From Alphaproteobacteria bacterium (GTDB lineage Bacteria > Pseudomonadota > Alphaproteobacteria > Sphingomonadales > Emcibacteraceae), in NCBI GenBank assembly GCA_002402225.1, contig NVVM01000014.1, positions 30,546 through 36,112 on the forward strand: DNA of 5,567 nucleotides, written 5' to 3'. How positions within the stretch are numbered: position 1 is the stretch's first letter; every line of letters starts with the position of its first letter. The position numbers and the translations under genes were made by a program. Positions 1 to 5,567 of the stretch are shown here, one piece after another. Below the pieces are notes generated by a model that did not search any database, was not told where the DNA came from, and worked only from the letters and a program-made list of their open reading frames with translations.

Positions 1-418
1 CGGCCTCTTTGCGTGATGAGACAGCTTGTTGGCTCACCGCCCTCATGCCCTCGAAAATGCCGTCATGATGATGAGGATATTCAACAGGCGCAATGTCGCC
101 AGCGATGAGGCAAGATATTCTTTCGGGATAAGTCAAGGCCACCTGCATAGCGACCTTGCCGCCGAGGGAATGTCCCATCAAGGCCGAATTATCCAGCTTA
201 TGCTCATCCATAAATTCAACAATATCCGCCGCCATAGCGCCCAATGACACATCATCGTCATGGGGGGAGGCACCATGATTCCTAAGATCGAGGCAATAAA
301 CTGTGAAATATGCCCCGTAAATCTTTGCGAGCGAACGAAAATTGCTCGCAGAACCAAATAGCCCGTGTAAAATTATTAAATTGGGGCCAGCGCCAACACT
401 ATAGTAATTCAACTTCAT
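1..418 (-). CDS. ybfF: Alpha/beta hydrolase, YbfF/ABHD11-type esterase (C-terminal part outside the window)
   Basis: Reading the minus strand from the ATG at 418 gives 139 open codons that run off the left edge, so this is the N-terminal half of a protein usually around 250 residues. The family consists of cytoplasmic serine hydrolases that cleave short acyl esters; the natural substrate is generally unknown. Visible marks are the oxyanion-hole segment HGLFGS (residues 18-23), the strand-turn DLRNHGASPH (44-53), the nucleophile elbow GHSLGG with Ser84 (82-87), and the family-typical DIAPVEYPHHHDGIF (108-122). The acid and histidine of the triad would lie outside the window. The start is well fixed: an in-frame TAA sits two codons upstream (424-422), and a weak GCGGGAT ribosome site precedes the ATG. 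No signal peptide is seen. It lies downstream of the PepSY gene but is separated from it by a strong terminator, so it probably has its own promoter. The YbfF-type assignment is by remembered motif similarity; the family call is secure, the exact symbol less so. Confidence 0.88.
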   Translation of the reverse strand, partial: MKLNYYSVGAGPNLIILHGLFGSASNFRSLAKIYGAYFTVYCLDLRNHGASPHDDDVSLGAMAADIVEFMDEHKLDNSALMGHSLGGKVAMQVALTYPERISCLIAGDIAPVEYPHHHDGIFEGMRAVSQQAVSSRKEA

Positions 419-487
419 TTTTTATCCCGCTTATTCAGGCTACTACTATAACCGGAAACAAGCCTTGGGCGCGATAGTTTTTTGAAC

Positions 488-525
488 AAAAAAAGAAGCA
501 AGCCCCGGGGTAAGGGGCTTGCTTC
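488..525 (-). terminator. Strong rho-independent terminator of the PepSY gene
   Basis: Positions 495-506 and 514-525 form a perfect 12-bp inverted repeat (GAAGCAAGCCCC / GGGGCTTGCTTC) around a 7-base loop. On the minus strand the hairpin is followed at once by seven T residues (494-488). It starts 31 bases after the stop codon of the PepSY gene at 557, so it should end that transcript. It also insulates the hydrolase gene downstream. On the plus strand the stem is not followed by a T tract, so it should terminate in one direction only. Confidence 0.93.
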
Positions 526-556
526 ACAAGACAGGTAAGAGGGGTAGTAGGGGTAA

Positions 557-880
557 TTACCTTTTGAAAGTAATTTCACCTGTCTTGTTGTTCACATAGC
601 TCGTGGCTACTGTAACTTTTTGATTATTCGTTATTCTTACTTTCCAGCGATCTCGTTGTTTAACGATGTCGCCGACACTCAATTTTTTATAGGCTTTTTT
701 GGATTTAAGATAATCCTTCATTATTGTTTTAGCGTCTGATTTGGAAATATTTTTTTCTATATTAATGGCCTGAACTGATTGATTAACAGTTGTACTGGCG
801 GGCTCATAGGCCTGTACGGCTGTATATCCGCTTGTCATCATCAGTGAAGCAATCGCAATAATTTTTGTTCCTTTTAACAT
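557..880 (-). CDS. Small secreted PepSY-domain protein
   Basis: This 107-residue protein begins with a clear Sec signal peptide: MLKGTK, a hydrophobic stretch (residues 7-19) and an AVQA site, with predicted cleavage after Ala24. The mature chain of about 83 residues is lysine-rich and basic. Its C-terminal two thirds resembles one PepSY domain: a helix ISKSDAKTIMKDYL (45-58), then VGDIVKQRDRWKVRI (69-83) and the closing strand YVNNKTGEI (95-103). PepSY domains act in the periplasm or outside the cell, some as peptidase inhibitors or as modulators of sensor kinases; no activity can be assigned here. I see no lipobox cysteine and no membrane anchor apart from the signal peptide. A GGAAGGAG ribosome site lies about 10 bases upstream of the ATG. 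The gene stands alone between tesA and a strong terminator, with a 151-base upstream gap that probably holds its promoter. No two-component or peptidase gene is adjacent. That it is a real secreted protein is secure; PepSY membership is likely. Confidence 0.82.
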   Translation of the reverse strand: MLKGTKIIAIASLMMTSGYTAVQAYEPASTTVNQSVQAINIEKNISKSDAKTIMKDYLKSKKAYKKLSVGDIVKQRDRWKVRITNNQKVTVATSYVNNKTGEITFKR

Positions 881-918
881 CTGTCCATGTCTCCTTCCGG
901 GTTTTCAGTTTGTGTAGG

Positions 919-956
919 AAACTTATGCCACGCAACCAGACTATAAAAAACTTATG
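919..956 (-). repeat. Direct repeat CATAAGTTT x2 upstream of the PepSY gene, possible operator/promoter area
   Basis: The nine bases AAACTTATG (plus-strand reading) occur at 919-927 and again at 948-956, in the same orientation and 29 bases apart, close to three helical turns. On the minus strand they read CATAAGTTT and lie about 40-75 bases upstream of the PepSY start codon. A TATAGT hexamer (945-940, minus) between them could be a -10 element, but no good -35 hexamer stands 16-18 bases upstream of it. Paired repeats at this distance from a gene are often regulator sites; that reading is inference. The rest of the gap (881-1031) shows only an imperfect repeat of CTTTTTGC (973-980 and 1011-1018) and no clear terminator for tesA. 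Confidence 0.35.
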
Positions 957-1031
957 AGCGACTAATAGCATCCTTTTTGCGATGGAAAACAGGGGCTTGC
1001 GACGAAGGCGCTTTTTGCTGCGATGAATGGA

Positions 1032-1712
1032 TTACTTTTTTGGATTTGATCCAAAATAACTGTCGGTTTTTAAGATATAGGGAATGATATTCTTTACAAT
1101 AACCTTAATGCCCTCTGGATTTGGGTGAACAGCATCACTTAGGTTCAACGCCCCATTCCCCGCAACGCCCTCAAGAAAAAAAGGATAGAGATATGTGTTG
1201 AATTTTTTAGAAACTTCAGGAAAAATACGATTAAATTCTGTTCCAAATTTATCTCCCATATTTGGCGGGGCCATCATTCCGGCCACAAGTGTTTTTAATT
1301 CTGCCTGTTTTAAAATAGACAGCATTTTTTCCATATTTGCGCGCGTAATATCAGGCGTTATCCCGCGCAGAGCATCATTGGCCCCTAGCTCAAGAATAAC
1401 AAGATCCGGCTTTCCGTTCTTAACACTGGATAACACCCATTCAAGCCGTGATAATCCACCGGAAGTTGTATCCCCGGAAACACCGCCATTAACGACAGTC
1501 ACCTTATGACCCAGCTGATTAAGTTCATATTCCAGCTGATAGGTAAATCCCTGTTCGGCCATCAGGCCATATCCCGCAGTCAGGCTGTCGCCAAAAGCCA
1601 GTATGGTATATTCATTGGCCAGAAGGGATTGTGCCTTTGCCGCAGAAAATAATAGAGTAAGCGCAATTATCTTGATAATTTTTATAATATTCATATCTAT
1701 ACTGTTATACAT
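1032..1712 (-). CDS. tesA: Secreted SGNH/GDSL hydrolase, TesA-type thioesterase/lysophospholipase/arylesterase
   Basis: TesA enzymes hydrolyse acyl thioesters, lysophospholipids and aryl esters in the periplasm. All SGNH blocks are present: block I FGDSLTAGYG with nucleophile Ser43 (residues 40-49), block II NGGVSGDTTSGG with Gly77 (75-86), block III LGAND with Asn112 (109-113), and block V DAVHPNPEG with Asp193 and His196 (193-201). The 226 residues compare with about 208 in the E. coli precursor. A signal peptide is clear, with a hydrophobic core around residues 9-25 and likely cleavage after AKA (Ala27) or LLA (Ala32). Two starts are possible, ATG at 1712 (given here) and ATG at 1694 (Met7); an in-frame TAA at 1724-1722 excludes anything earlier. 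Neither has a recognisable ribosome site. Met7 gives the more usual signal peptide and could be leaderless. The gene diverges from ybbA-ybbP, as in E. coli, which supports the call and suggests shared function. No terminator is visible before the PepSY gene, so read-through into it is possible. Confidence 0.93.
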   Translation of the reverse strand: MYNSIDMNIIKIIKIIALTLLFSAAKAQSLLANEYTILAFGDSLTAGYGLMAEQGFTYQLEYELNQLGHKVTVVNGGVSGDTTSGGLSRLEWVLSSVKNGKPDLVILELGANDALRGITPDITRANMEKMLSILKQAELKTLVAGMMAPPNMGDKFGTEFNRIFPEVSKKFNTYLYPFFLEGVAGNGALNLSDAVHPNPEGIKVIVKNIIPYILKTDSYFGSNPKK

Positions 1713-1746
1713 ATAAGGAAATTAATTCAATATTTGCAGGATAATA
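1672..1746. promoter_or_regulatory. Divergent promoter region between tesA and ybbA-ybbP
   Basis: Only 34 bases separate the two start codons (52 if tesA starts at Met7), so promoters for both directions must sit here and probably overlap the 5' end of tesA. The stretch is very AT-rich. The plus strand has a -10-like TATACT (1698-1703) with TTGATA at 1672-1677, but the spacing of 20 is long; a TATAAT at 1683-1688 lacks a matching -35. The minus strand has a -10-like TATAAC (1709-1704) with TTGAAT at 1730-1725, spacing 15. The two -10 candidates abut back to back, so the polymerases would exclude each other. For ybbA, an AGG at 1738-1740 lies 6 bases before the ATG and serves as a weak ribosome site. 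That promoters lie here is very likely; the exact hexamers are guesses. Confidence 0.45.
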
Positions 1747-2454
1747 ATGACAAATAAGGCAATTTTACAACTAAAGGATATTTTCCTTAGGTTTACGGGC
1801 GAAATTCATGAAGTAAAAGTTCTAAACGGCATTAACCTTGATATATTCAAAGGAAGTTCAGTGGCTATTCTGGGGCCGTCTGGCTCGGGAAAATCAAGCC
1901 TTTTATCAATTGTCACGGGGCTTGAAAAACAAACGTCAGGCACAGTATCCGTGGGGGGGCATATTTTAGATCATATGAATGAAGACCAATTGGCGCTTTT
2001 TCGGCGAGATAATATTGGTATCGTTCTGCAATCTTTTCACTTGATCCCCACCATGACAGCATTGGAAAATGTGGCTGTCCCCCTTGAGCTTGCCGGGCAA
2101 AAAGATGCCTTGAAAAAGGCAGAGGAGGCCTTAAACCATGTTGGCTTGTCTTATCGCCTGACCCATTTTCCCTCCCAGCTTTCCGGCGGTGAACAGCAAC
2201 GGGTCGCCATTGCGCGGGCCATGGCCCCAAATCCCAAAATTATTTTTGCCGATGAACCAACAGGGAATTTAGACGGCAAAACCGGACATAAAATTATTGA
2301 GTTAATCTTTGATCTACAAAATAAATTCAACACCACCTTAATTTTAATTACCCATGACCCCGAAGTTGCTAAAAAATGCGACCGCATTCTGTATATTCAG
2401 GATGGCCTGATTAAAGAAAGTAAAGAAAGCAAAAAAATCAAGGCTGCCGTATGA
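1747..2454 (+). CDS. ybbA: ABC transporter ATP-binding protein YbbA (MacB/LolD class)
   Basis: This is the cytoplasmic ATPase subunit that drives the permease encoded next to it. In 235 residues (about 228 in E. coli) it has every element of a working nucleotide-binding domain: Walker A GPSGSGKS (43-50), Q-loop Gln95 in VLQSFHLIP, signature LSGGEQQR (145-152), Walker B IIFADE with catalytic Glu170 (165-170), the D-loop region GNLD (173-176) and switch His203 in ITHD. The segment [15 protein letters not shown] (103-117) is typical of the MacB/LolD/YbbA branch, whose members power conformational work in the periplasm and not ordinary uptake. LolD and MacB ATPases look similar; the choice of YbbA rests on the divergent tesA and the downstream YbbP-type permease. 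The stop codon overlaps the ybbP start (ATGA), indicating translational coupling in one operon. The C-terminal tail (after about 222) is lysine-rich. Confidence 0.94.
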   Translation: MTNKAILQLKDIFLRFTGEIHEVKVLNGINLDIFKGSSVAILGPSGSGKSSLLSIVTGLEKQTSGTVSVGGHILDHMNEDQLALFRRDNIGIVLQSFHLIPTMTALENVAVPLELAGQKDALKKAEEALNHVGLSYRLTHFPSQLSGGEQQRVAIARAMAPNPKIIFADEPTGNLDGKTGHKIIELIFDLQNKFNTTLILITHDPEVAKKCDRILYIQDGLIKESKESKKIKAAV

Positions 2455-4985
2455 ATAAACTATCTTTGATATGCGCCCTGAAATTTGCCTTGCGTGAATC
2501 ACGGTTTGCGTTGAAAAATTTCAAGATTTTCATCGCCAGCCTTTTCCTTGGGACGGCGATTATTGCCGGCGTTGGCTCTGTGACAGCGAATATTTCTGAT
2601 AGCATCCGGCAAGATGGGAAAATCTTTCTGGGCGGCGATGTGGAAATCAGTCAAACTCAGGAACGCTTGAGCAATGAAGAACGGACGCACCTCGCGGAAT
2701 GGGGGGTAATGTCCGAAATTGCCAGCTTGCGCAGCATGGCCCATGCGGGAAATGACAGCAGCCTTGTTAATTTAAAAGCTGTCGATACCGCATACCCCCT
2801 TTACGGCGAGCTTTTGCTGCAATCCGGAAAATATTCCCCTGATATACTTTCTGAAAAGGCCGGAAAATGGGGCATTCTTCTGTCCAATGCCCTTGCAACG
2901 CGGTTAAACTTAAATCTGGGCGATAGCGTAAAGTTGGGTACAGAAGATTATGAGGTGAGGGCCATCATTAAAAAAGAGCCTGATAATGCCAGCAATCAGG
3001 GATTTCAACTCGCCCCCGGCGTTATTGTTGCCATGGATAGTTTGAGTGATAATTCACTCGTTCAACAAGGCAGCTTGATACGGCATCATAATAGAATTAA
3101 GTTAAATCAGAATGTTACATCAAGTTTATTAAGGAATAACATTAAAGAAAGCTTCCCAGATAAAACCTGGCGGATAAAAGACAGCAACAGTGGCGGTGCG
3201 GGGCTTAGGCGGTTTGTCGGTCGAATGGGTCAGTTTATGACTCTTGTCGGATTGACGGCCTTATTGGTCGGGGGGGTTGGTGTCAGTAACGCTGTCAGGT
3301 CTTATCTTTCAGAAAAAACAAATACGATTGCCACCTATAAAATATTAGGCGGCAGCAGTCAGATGATTTTATTGACCTATTTGGCTCAAGTCCTGTTCAT
3401 CGCATCAGGCGCCATTTTCCTTGGCCTGATAGCGGGCGCTGGATTGCCCATAGCCGCAGGGGCGTTTTTAAAAGACAGCTTACCCGTGGAATTTAAGGGT
3501 GCCATATATCTAAAACCCTTAATGCTTGCGGCATTTTACAGTTATTCTGTTGCCATTATTTTTACGCTTTGGCCCTTGGGCAAAGCCACGCAAGTGCCCG
3601 CCGCGCGGCTTTTCAGGCAAACCATAAGCACACGGCCATCTGCGAGGCAGTCCGCTCCTTATATTATTGTCATTGCGGCGATGTTGCTTTCATTAATCAG
3701 CGTCGTTATCTATATGTCCGAATATCGGCCTTTAACGACGGCGACTTTGGCGGCAGCAGCAGCGGCCTTCCTTATTTTGTTAGGGGCAGCTACTTTGGCA
3801 AAGAAAATGGCCAGAAATATGCCTCGTCCTAAAAATCCCATATTCCGTATTGCCTTAAGCAATATATACCGGCCCGGAAATTCGACCAATTCAATCGTGA
3901 TGTCTCTGGGCCTTGGCTTGATTTTATTTACCTCTATTGCGCTCATCGAACATAATCTTCTGAGGGAAATTAAAGATCGGGTCGGAGGAGAGGCCCCATC
4001 CTTCTTTTTTCTGGATATTCAGAAAGATCAACATGATGAATTTAAAAATTATTTAAAGGCACGGGAAGGGGTGCTGAGTTACCGAACCGTGCCAAATTTA
4101 CGTGGACGCGTTACCCATATCAAATCCATTGAAGCCAGAAAAGCTCAGGTTAAGTCTGAGGGAAAGTGGATCTTGCGCGGTGATAAGGGCATTACCTTTA
4201 CTCATATTTTGCCGGCCAATAATATCATTACGGCTGGTTCGTGGTGGCCCGAGAATTATGATGGCCCGCCGCAAGTGTCGATTTCAAAGAATATGGCCGA
4301 CAGCATGGCCCTTGATATTGGTAACGAGATAACCGTGAATATTCTGGGCCGCGATTTCACCATGCCTGTTTCTTCTGTTCGGGACTTTAATTGGGGAAAT
4401 TTTGGTATTAATTACGTGATGATGATTGATCCCAATACCTTAAAATCAGCCCCCTTTAACTATGTAGGGACGGCAAAAACCCTCATTCAGGACGAGACTG
4501 CCATATACAAAGAGCTCACCCGGAAGTTTCCCAGTATATCAGTCGTTCGTATGACAGATATGTTGAGTAATGCCCTTGCTCTTCTGGCTAAGATTTCCGG
4601 TGCCATTGACGTTATGGCGGCAATAACCATCATTTCAGGTATTATTGTTCTGGCCGGGGCCATCGCATCAGGTCATAAATCACGCATTTATGATGCCGCC
4701 GTCTTAAAGGTGGTGGGGGCCACGCGATATGATATTTTGAAGGCCTATCTTATAGAATTTATCCTGCTTGGCGCGTTGACAGGGGCCATTGCAATTATTC
4801 TGGGATCACTCGCGGCCTATAGTGTGATAAATTTTGTCATGAAAATGTCTTGGCAATTACCATTGGAAATCCCTGTGAGCACAGTGATGCTGAGTGTTCT
4901 GGTGACCCTTGCCTTTGGTATGGTGAGTATTTGGCTGGCCATGTCGGCGCGGCCCGCACGTGTTTTGCGTAATAATATGACTTAA
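2451..4985 (+). CDS. ybbP: FtsX-like ABC permease YbbP
   Basis: This inner-membrane permease is the partner of the ATPase just upstream. It has 844 residues against roughly 804 in E. coli. By eye there are about ten membrane segments: one at 24-46, then a periplasmic MacB-type domain (about 47-258); a first FtsX-like block with segments near 260-283, 309-338 and 357-378; two linker segments near 404-422 and 427-449; a segment near 481-499; a second periplasmic domain (about 500-719); and a final FtsX block with segments near 720-742, 764-797 and 809-832. Coupling-type cytoplasmic loops follow the first segment of each FtsX block (SEKTNTIATYKILG around 288-301, and SRIYDAAVLKVVGA). This duplicated FtsX layout marks YbbP and sets it apart from LolC/E and MacB, which carry one FtsX block. 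YbbA/YbbP with TesA has been proposed to handle hydrophobic or membrane-derived molecules; the substrate is not readable from sequence. The start ATG overlaps the ybbA stop, and the 3' end overlaps the convergent rluA gene by 4 bases. Confidence 0.92.
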   Translation: MNKLSLICALKFALRESRFALKNFKIFIASLFLGTAIIAGVGSVTANISDSIRQDGKIFLGGDVEISQTQERLSNEERTHLAEWGVMSEIASLRSMAHAGNDSSLVNLKAVDTAYPLYGELLLQSGKYSPDILSEKAGKWGILLSNALATRLNLNLGDSVKLGTEDYEVRAIIKKEPDNASNQGFQLAPGVIVAMDSLSDNSLVQQGSLIRHHNRIKLNQNVTSSLLRNNIKESFPDKTWRIKDSNSGGAGLRRFVGRMGQFMTLVGLTALLVGGVGVSNAVRSYLSEKTNTIATYKILGGSSQMILLTYLAQVLFIASGAIFLGLIAGAGLPIAAGAFLKDSLPVEFKGAIYLKPLMLAAFYSYSVAIIFTLWPLGKATQVPAARLFRQTISTRPSARQSAPYIIVIAAMLLSLISVVIYMSEYRPLTTATLAAAAAAFLILLGAATLAKKMARNMPRPKNPIFRIALSNIYRPGNSTNSIVMSLGLGLILFTSIALIEHNLLREIKDRVGGEAPSFFFLDIQKDQHDEFKNYLKAREGVLSYRTVPNLRGRVTHIKSIEARKAQVKSEGKWILRGDKGITFTHILPANNIITAGSWWPENYDGPPQVSISKNMADSMALDIGNEITVNILGRDFTMPVSSVRDFNWGNFGINYVMMIDPNTLKSAPFNYVGTAKTLIQDETAIYKELTRKFPSISVVRMTDMLSNALALLAKISGAIDVMAAITIISGIIVLAGAIASGHKSRIYDAAVLKVVGATRYDILKAYLIEFILLGALTGAIAIILGSLAAYSVINFVMKMSWQLPLEIPVSTVMLSVLVTLAFGMVSIWLAMSARPARVLRNNMT

Positions 4986-5567
4986 AAGTCTGGATCAGAG
5001 GTAAATTTCATAATTTTTTTGTTATAGGGATGGGTGAGGGACAGCATGCTTGCATGTAGCATCAACCTGTTTGCCATGGACAAGGCCGTCTCATGGGCAT
5101 AAAGGCTATCACCCAATATGGGATGCCCGATGGCCTGTGCATGCACCCGCAATTGATGCGTGCGGCCTGTCACAGGGGTGAAAGCGACTTTTGTTCTATC
5201 TTGCTGCCGCTCTAAGACTTTCCAGCGCGTCAGGGCCTGCTTGCCATTATTAAGATCAACAATATTCAGGGGACGATTTGGCCAATCAATAATCAGCGGT
5301 AAATCTATTTCACCTTCGTCCTTTTCAACCACACCATATAAGTATGACTCATATTTTTTTTCCGTATGTCTCTTTTCAAATTGCATACTGATATGACGGT
5401 GGGCTTTGATATTCAGCGCCATCACCATAATGCCGGAGGTATCCATATCAAGCCGATGCACCACAGTTGCCTCAGGAAATTTTTCCTGAACCCGCTGGCT
5501 TAAGCTGTCTTTCATATGATCCTGCCGCCCGGGCACCGACAATAAACCGCAAGGCTTGTTAAGGACC
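4982..5567 (-). CDS. rluA: RluA-type pseudouridine synthase (5' end outside the window)
   Basis: The enzyme converts uridine to pseudouridine; E. coli RluA acts on 23S rRNA U746 and on U32 of some tRNAs. The frame is open to the right edge, giving 194 codons of a protein usually near 220 residues, so about 25 N-terminal residues are missing. The fragment opens with VLNKPCGLLSVPGR, the conserved motif I, so the TTG codon at 5542 inside this motif is not the true start. The catalytic motif HRLDMDTSG follows, with the nucleophilic Asp codon at 5449-5447. Further marks are DLPLIIDWPNRP, the motif TGRTHQLRVH, GHPILGDSLYA and the closing LMLHASMLSLTHP. The LLSVPGR and DWPNRP segments match RluA itself better than RluC or RluD, and no S4 domain is visible, although the extreme N-terminus is unseen. 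It is convergent with ybbP, with its stop sharing TTA with the other gene's TAA. Family very secure; RluA subgroup likely. Confidence 0.92.
   Translation of the reverse strand, partial: VLNKPCGLLSVPGRQDHMKDSLSQRVQEKFPEATVVHRLDMDTSGIMVMALNIKAHRHISMQFEKRHTEKKYESYLYGVVEKDEGEIDLPLIIDWPNRPLNIVDLNNGKQALTRWKVLERQQDRTKVAFTPVTGRTHQLRVHAQAIGHPILGDSLYAHETALSMANRLMLHASMLSLTHPYNKKIMKFTSDPDF

Noticed and set aside
26..247. Plus-strand open frame of 73 codons
   Set aside because: It is antisense to the alpha/beta hydrolase, whose minus-strand translation carries clear family motifs through the same bases.
514..1001. The 10-mer AGGGGCTTGC found both in the terminator stem and near 991-1000
   Set aside because: The second copy has no partner arm or repeat structure around it; most likely coincidence.
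961..1031. Possible terminator for tesA downstream of its stop codon
   Set aside because: T and A runs are present, but I could not form a stable GC-rich stem directly before a T tract on the minus strand; only an imperfect direct repeat of CTTTTTGC is seen.
1195..1509. Plus-strand open frame of 104 codons
   Set aside because: It lies opposite the tesA catalytic blocks and its product shows no recognisable domain; it is a shadow of the real gene.
1913..2387. Two minus-strand open frames opposite ybbA
   Set aside because: They are antisense to the conserved ABC signature and Walker B region and show no domain or ribosome site.
3044..3059. Inverted repeat GAGTGA-TAAT-TCACTC within ybbP
   Set aside because: A perfect 6-bp stem with a 4-base loop is neat but sits inside a coding region, has no T tract and is expected by chance in several kilobases.
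3569..3946. Open frames on both strands inside ybbP
   Set aside because: The ybbP frame is continuous through here with membrane segments in the expected places; the others are low-complexity by-products.
4989..5018. Possible terminator for ybbP: small TCTG-GAT-CAGA hairpin followed by a T7 run
   Set aside because: The stem is only 4 bp and the T run lies more than 10 bases away, within rluA codons for lysine and isoleucine.

Overview
The window comes from the chromosome of a Gram-negative bacterium, most likely a proteobacterium. It encodes periplasmic enzymes with Sec-type signal peptides, an inner-membrane ABC system of the YbbA/YbbP type and a RluA-type pseudouridine synthase. Base composition looks moderate (low to mid 40s % GC, judged by eye). 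The FtsX-type permease and the gene style would fit a lower-GC alphaproteobacterium, but that is an impression and not a demonstrated assignment. I see no rRNA, tRNA, CRISPR array, insertion sequence, prophage gene or attachment site.

Layout, left to right. Positions 1-418 (minus strand) hold the first 139 codons of a YbfF/ABHD11-type alpha/beta hydrolase, cut by the left edge. A strong intrinsic terminator (488-525) follows a small secreted PepSY-domain protein (557-880, minus). Its 151-base upstream gap carries a short direct repeat. Next is a secreted SGNH hydrolase of the TesA family (1032-1712, minus). It diverges, across only 34 bases, from a two-gene plus-strand operon: the ATPase YbbA (1747-2454) and the large permease YbbP (2451-4985), joined by an ATGA overlap. 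The permease gene ends tail-to-tail with an rluA-like gene (4982-5567, minus, 5' end outside the window), and the two stop codons overlap by 4 bases.

How the genes fit together. The tesA < > ybbA-ybbP arrangement is the same as in Escherichia coli, which suggests a conserved functional unit. The likely picture is an ABC ATPase and FtsX-like permease working at the inner membrane, with a periplasmic esterase/thioesterase acting on hydrophobic substrates. The hydrolase, the PepSY protein and RluA look like independent neighbours.

This is mostly an ordinary, well-conserved core region. I found no convincing undescribed system. The points most worth checking are the compact divergent promoter region, the start of tesA, the terminator-free convergent overlap, and the function of the orphan PepSY protein.
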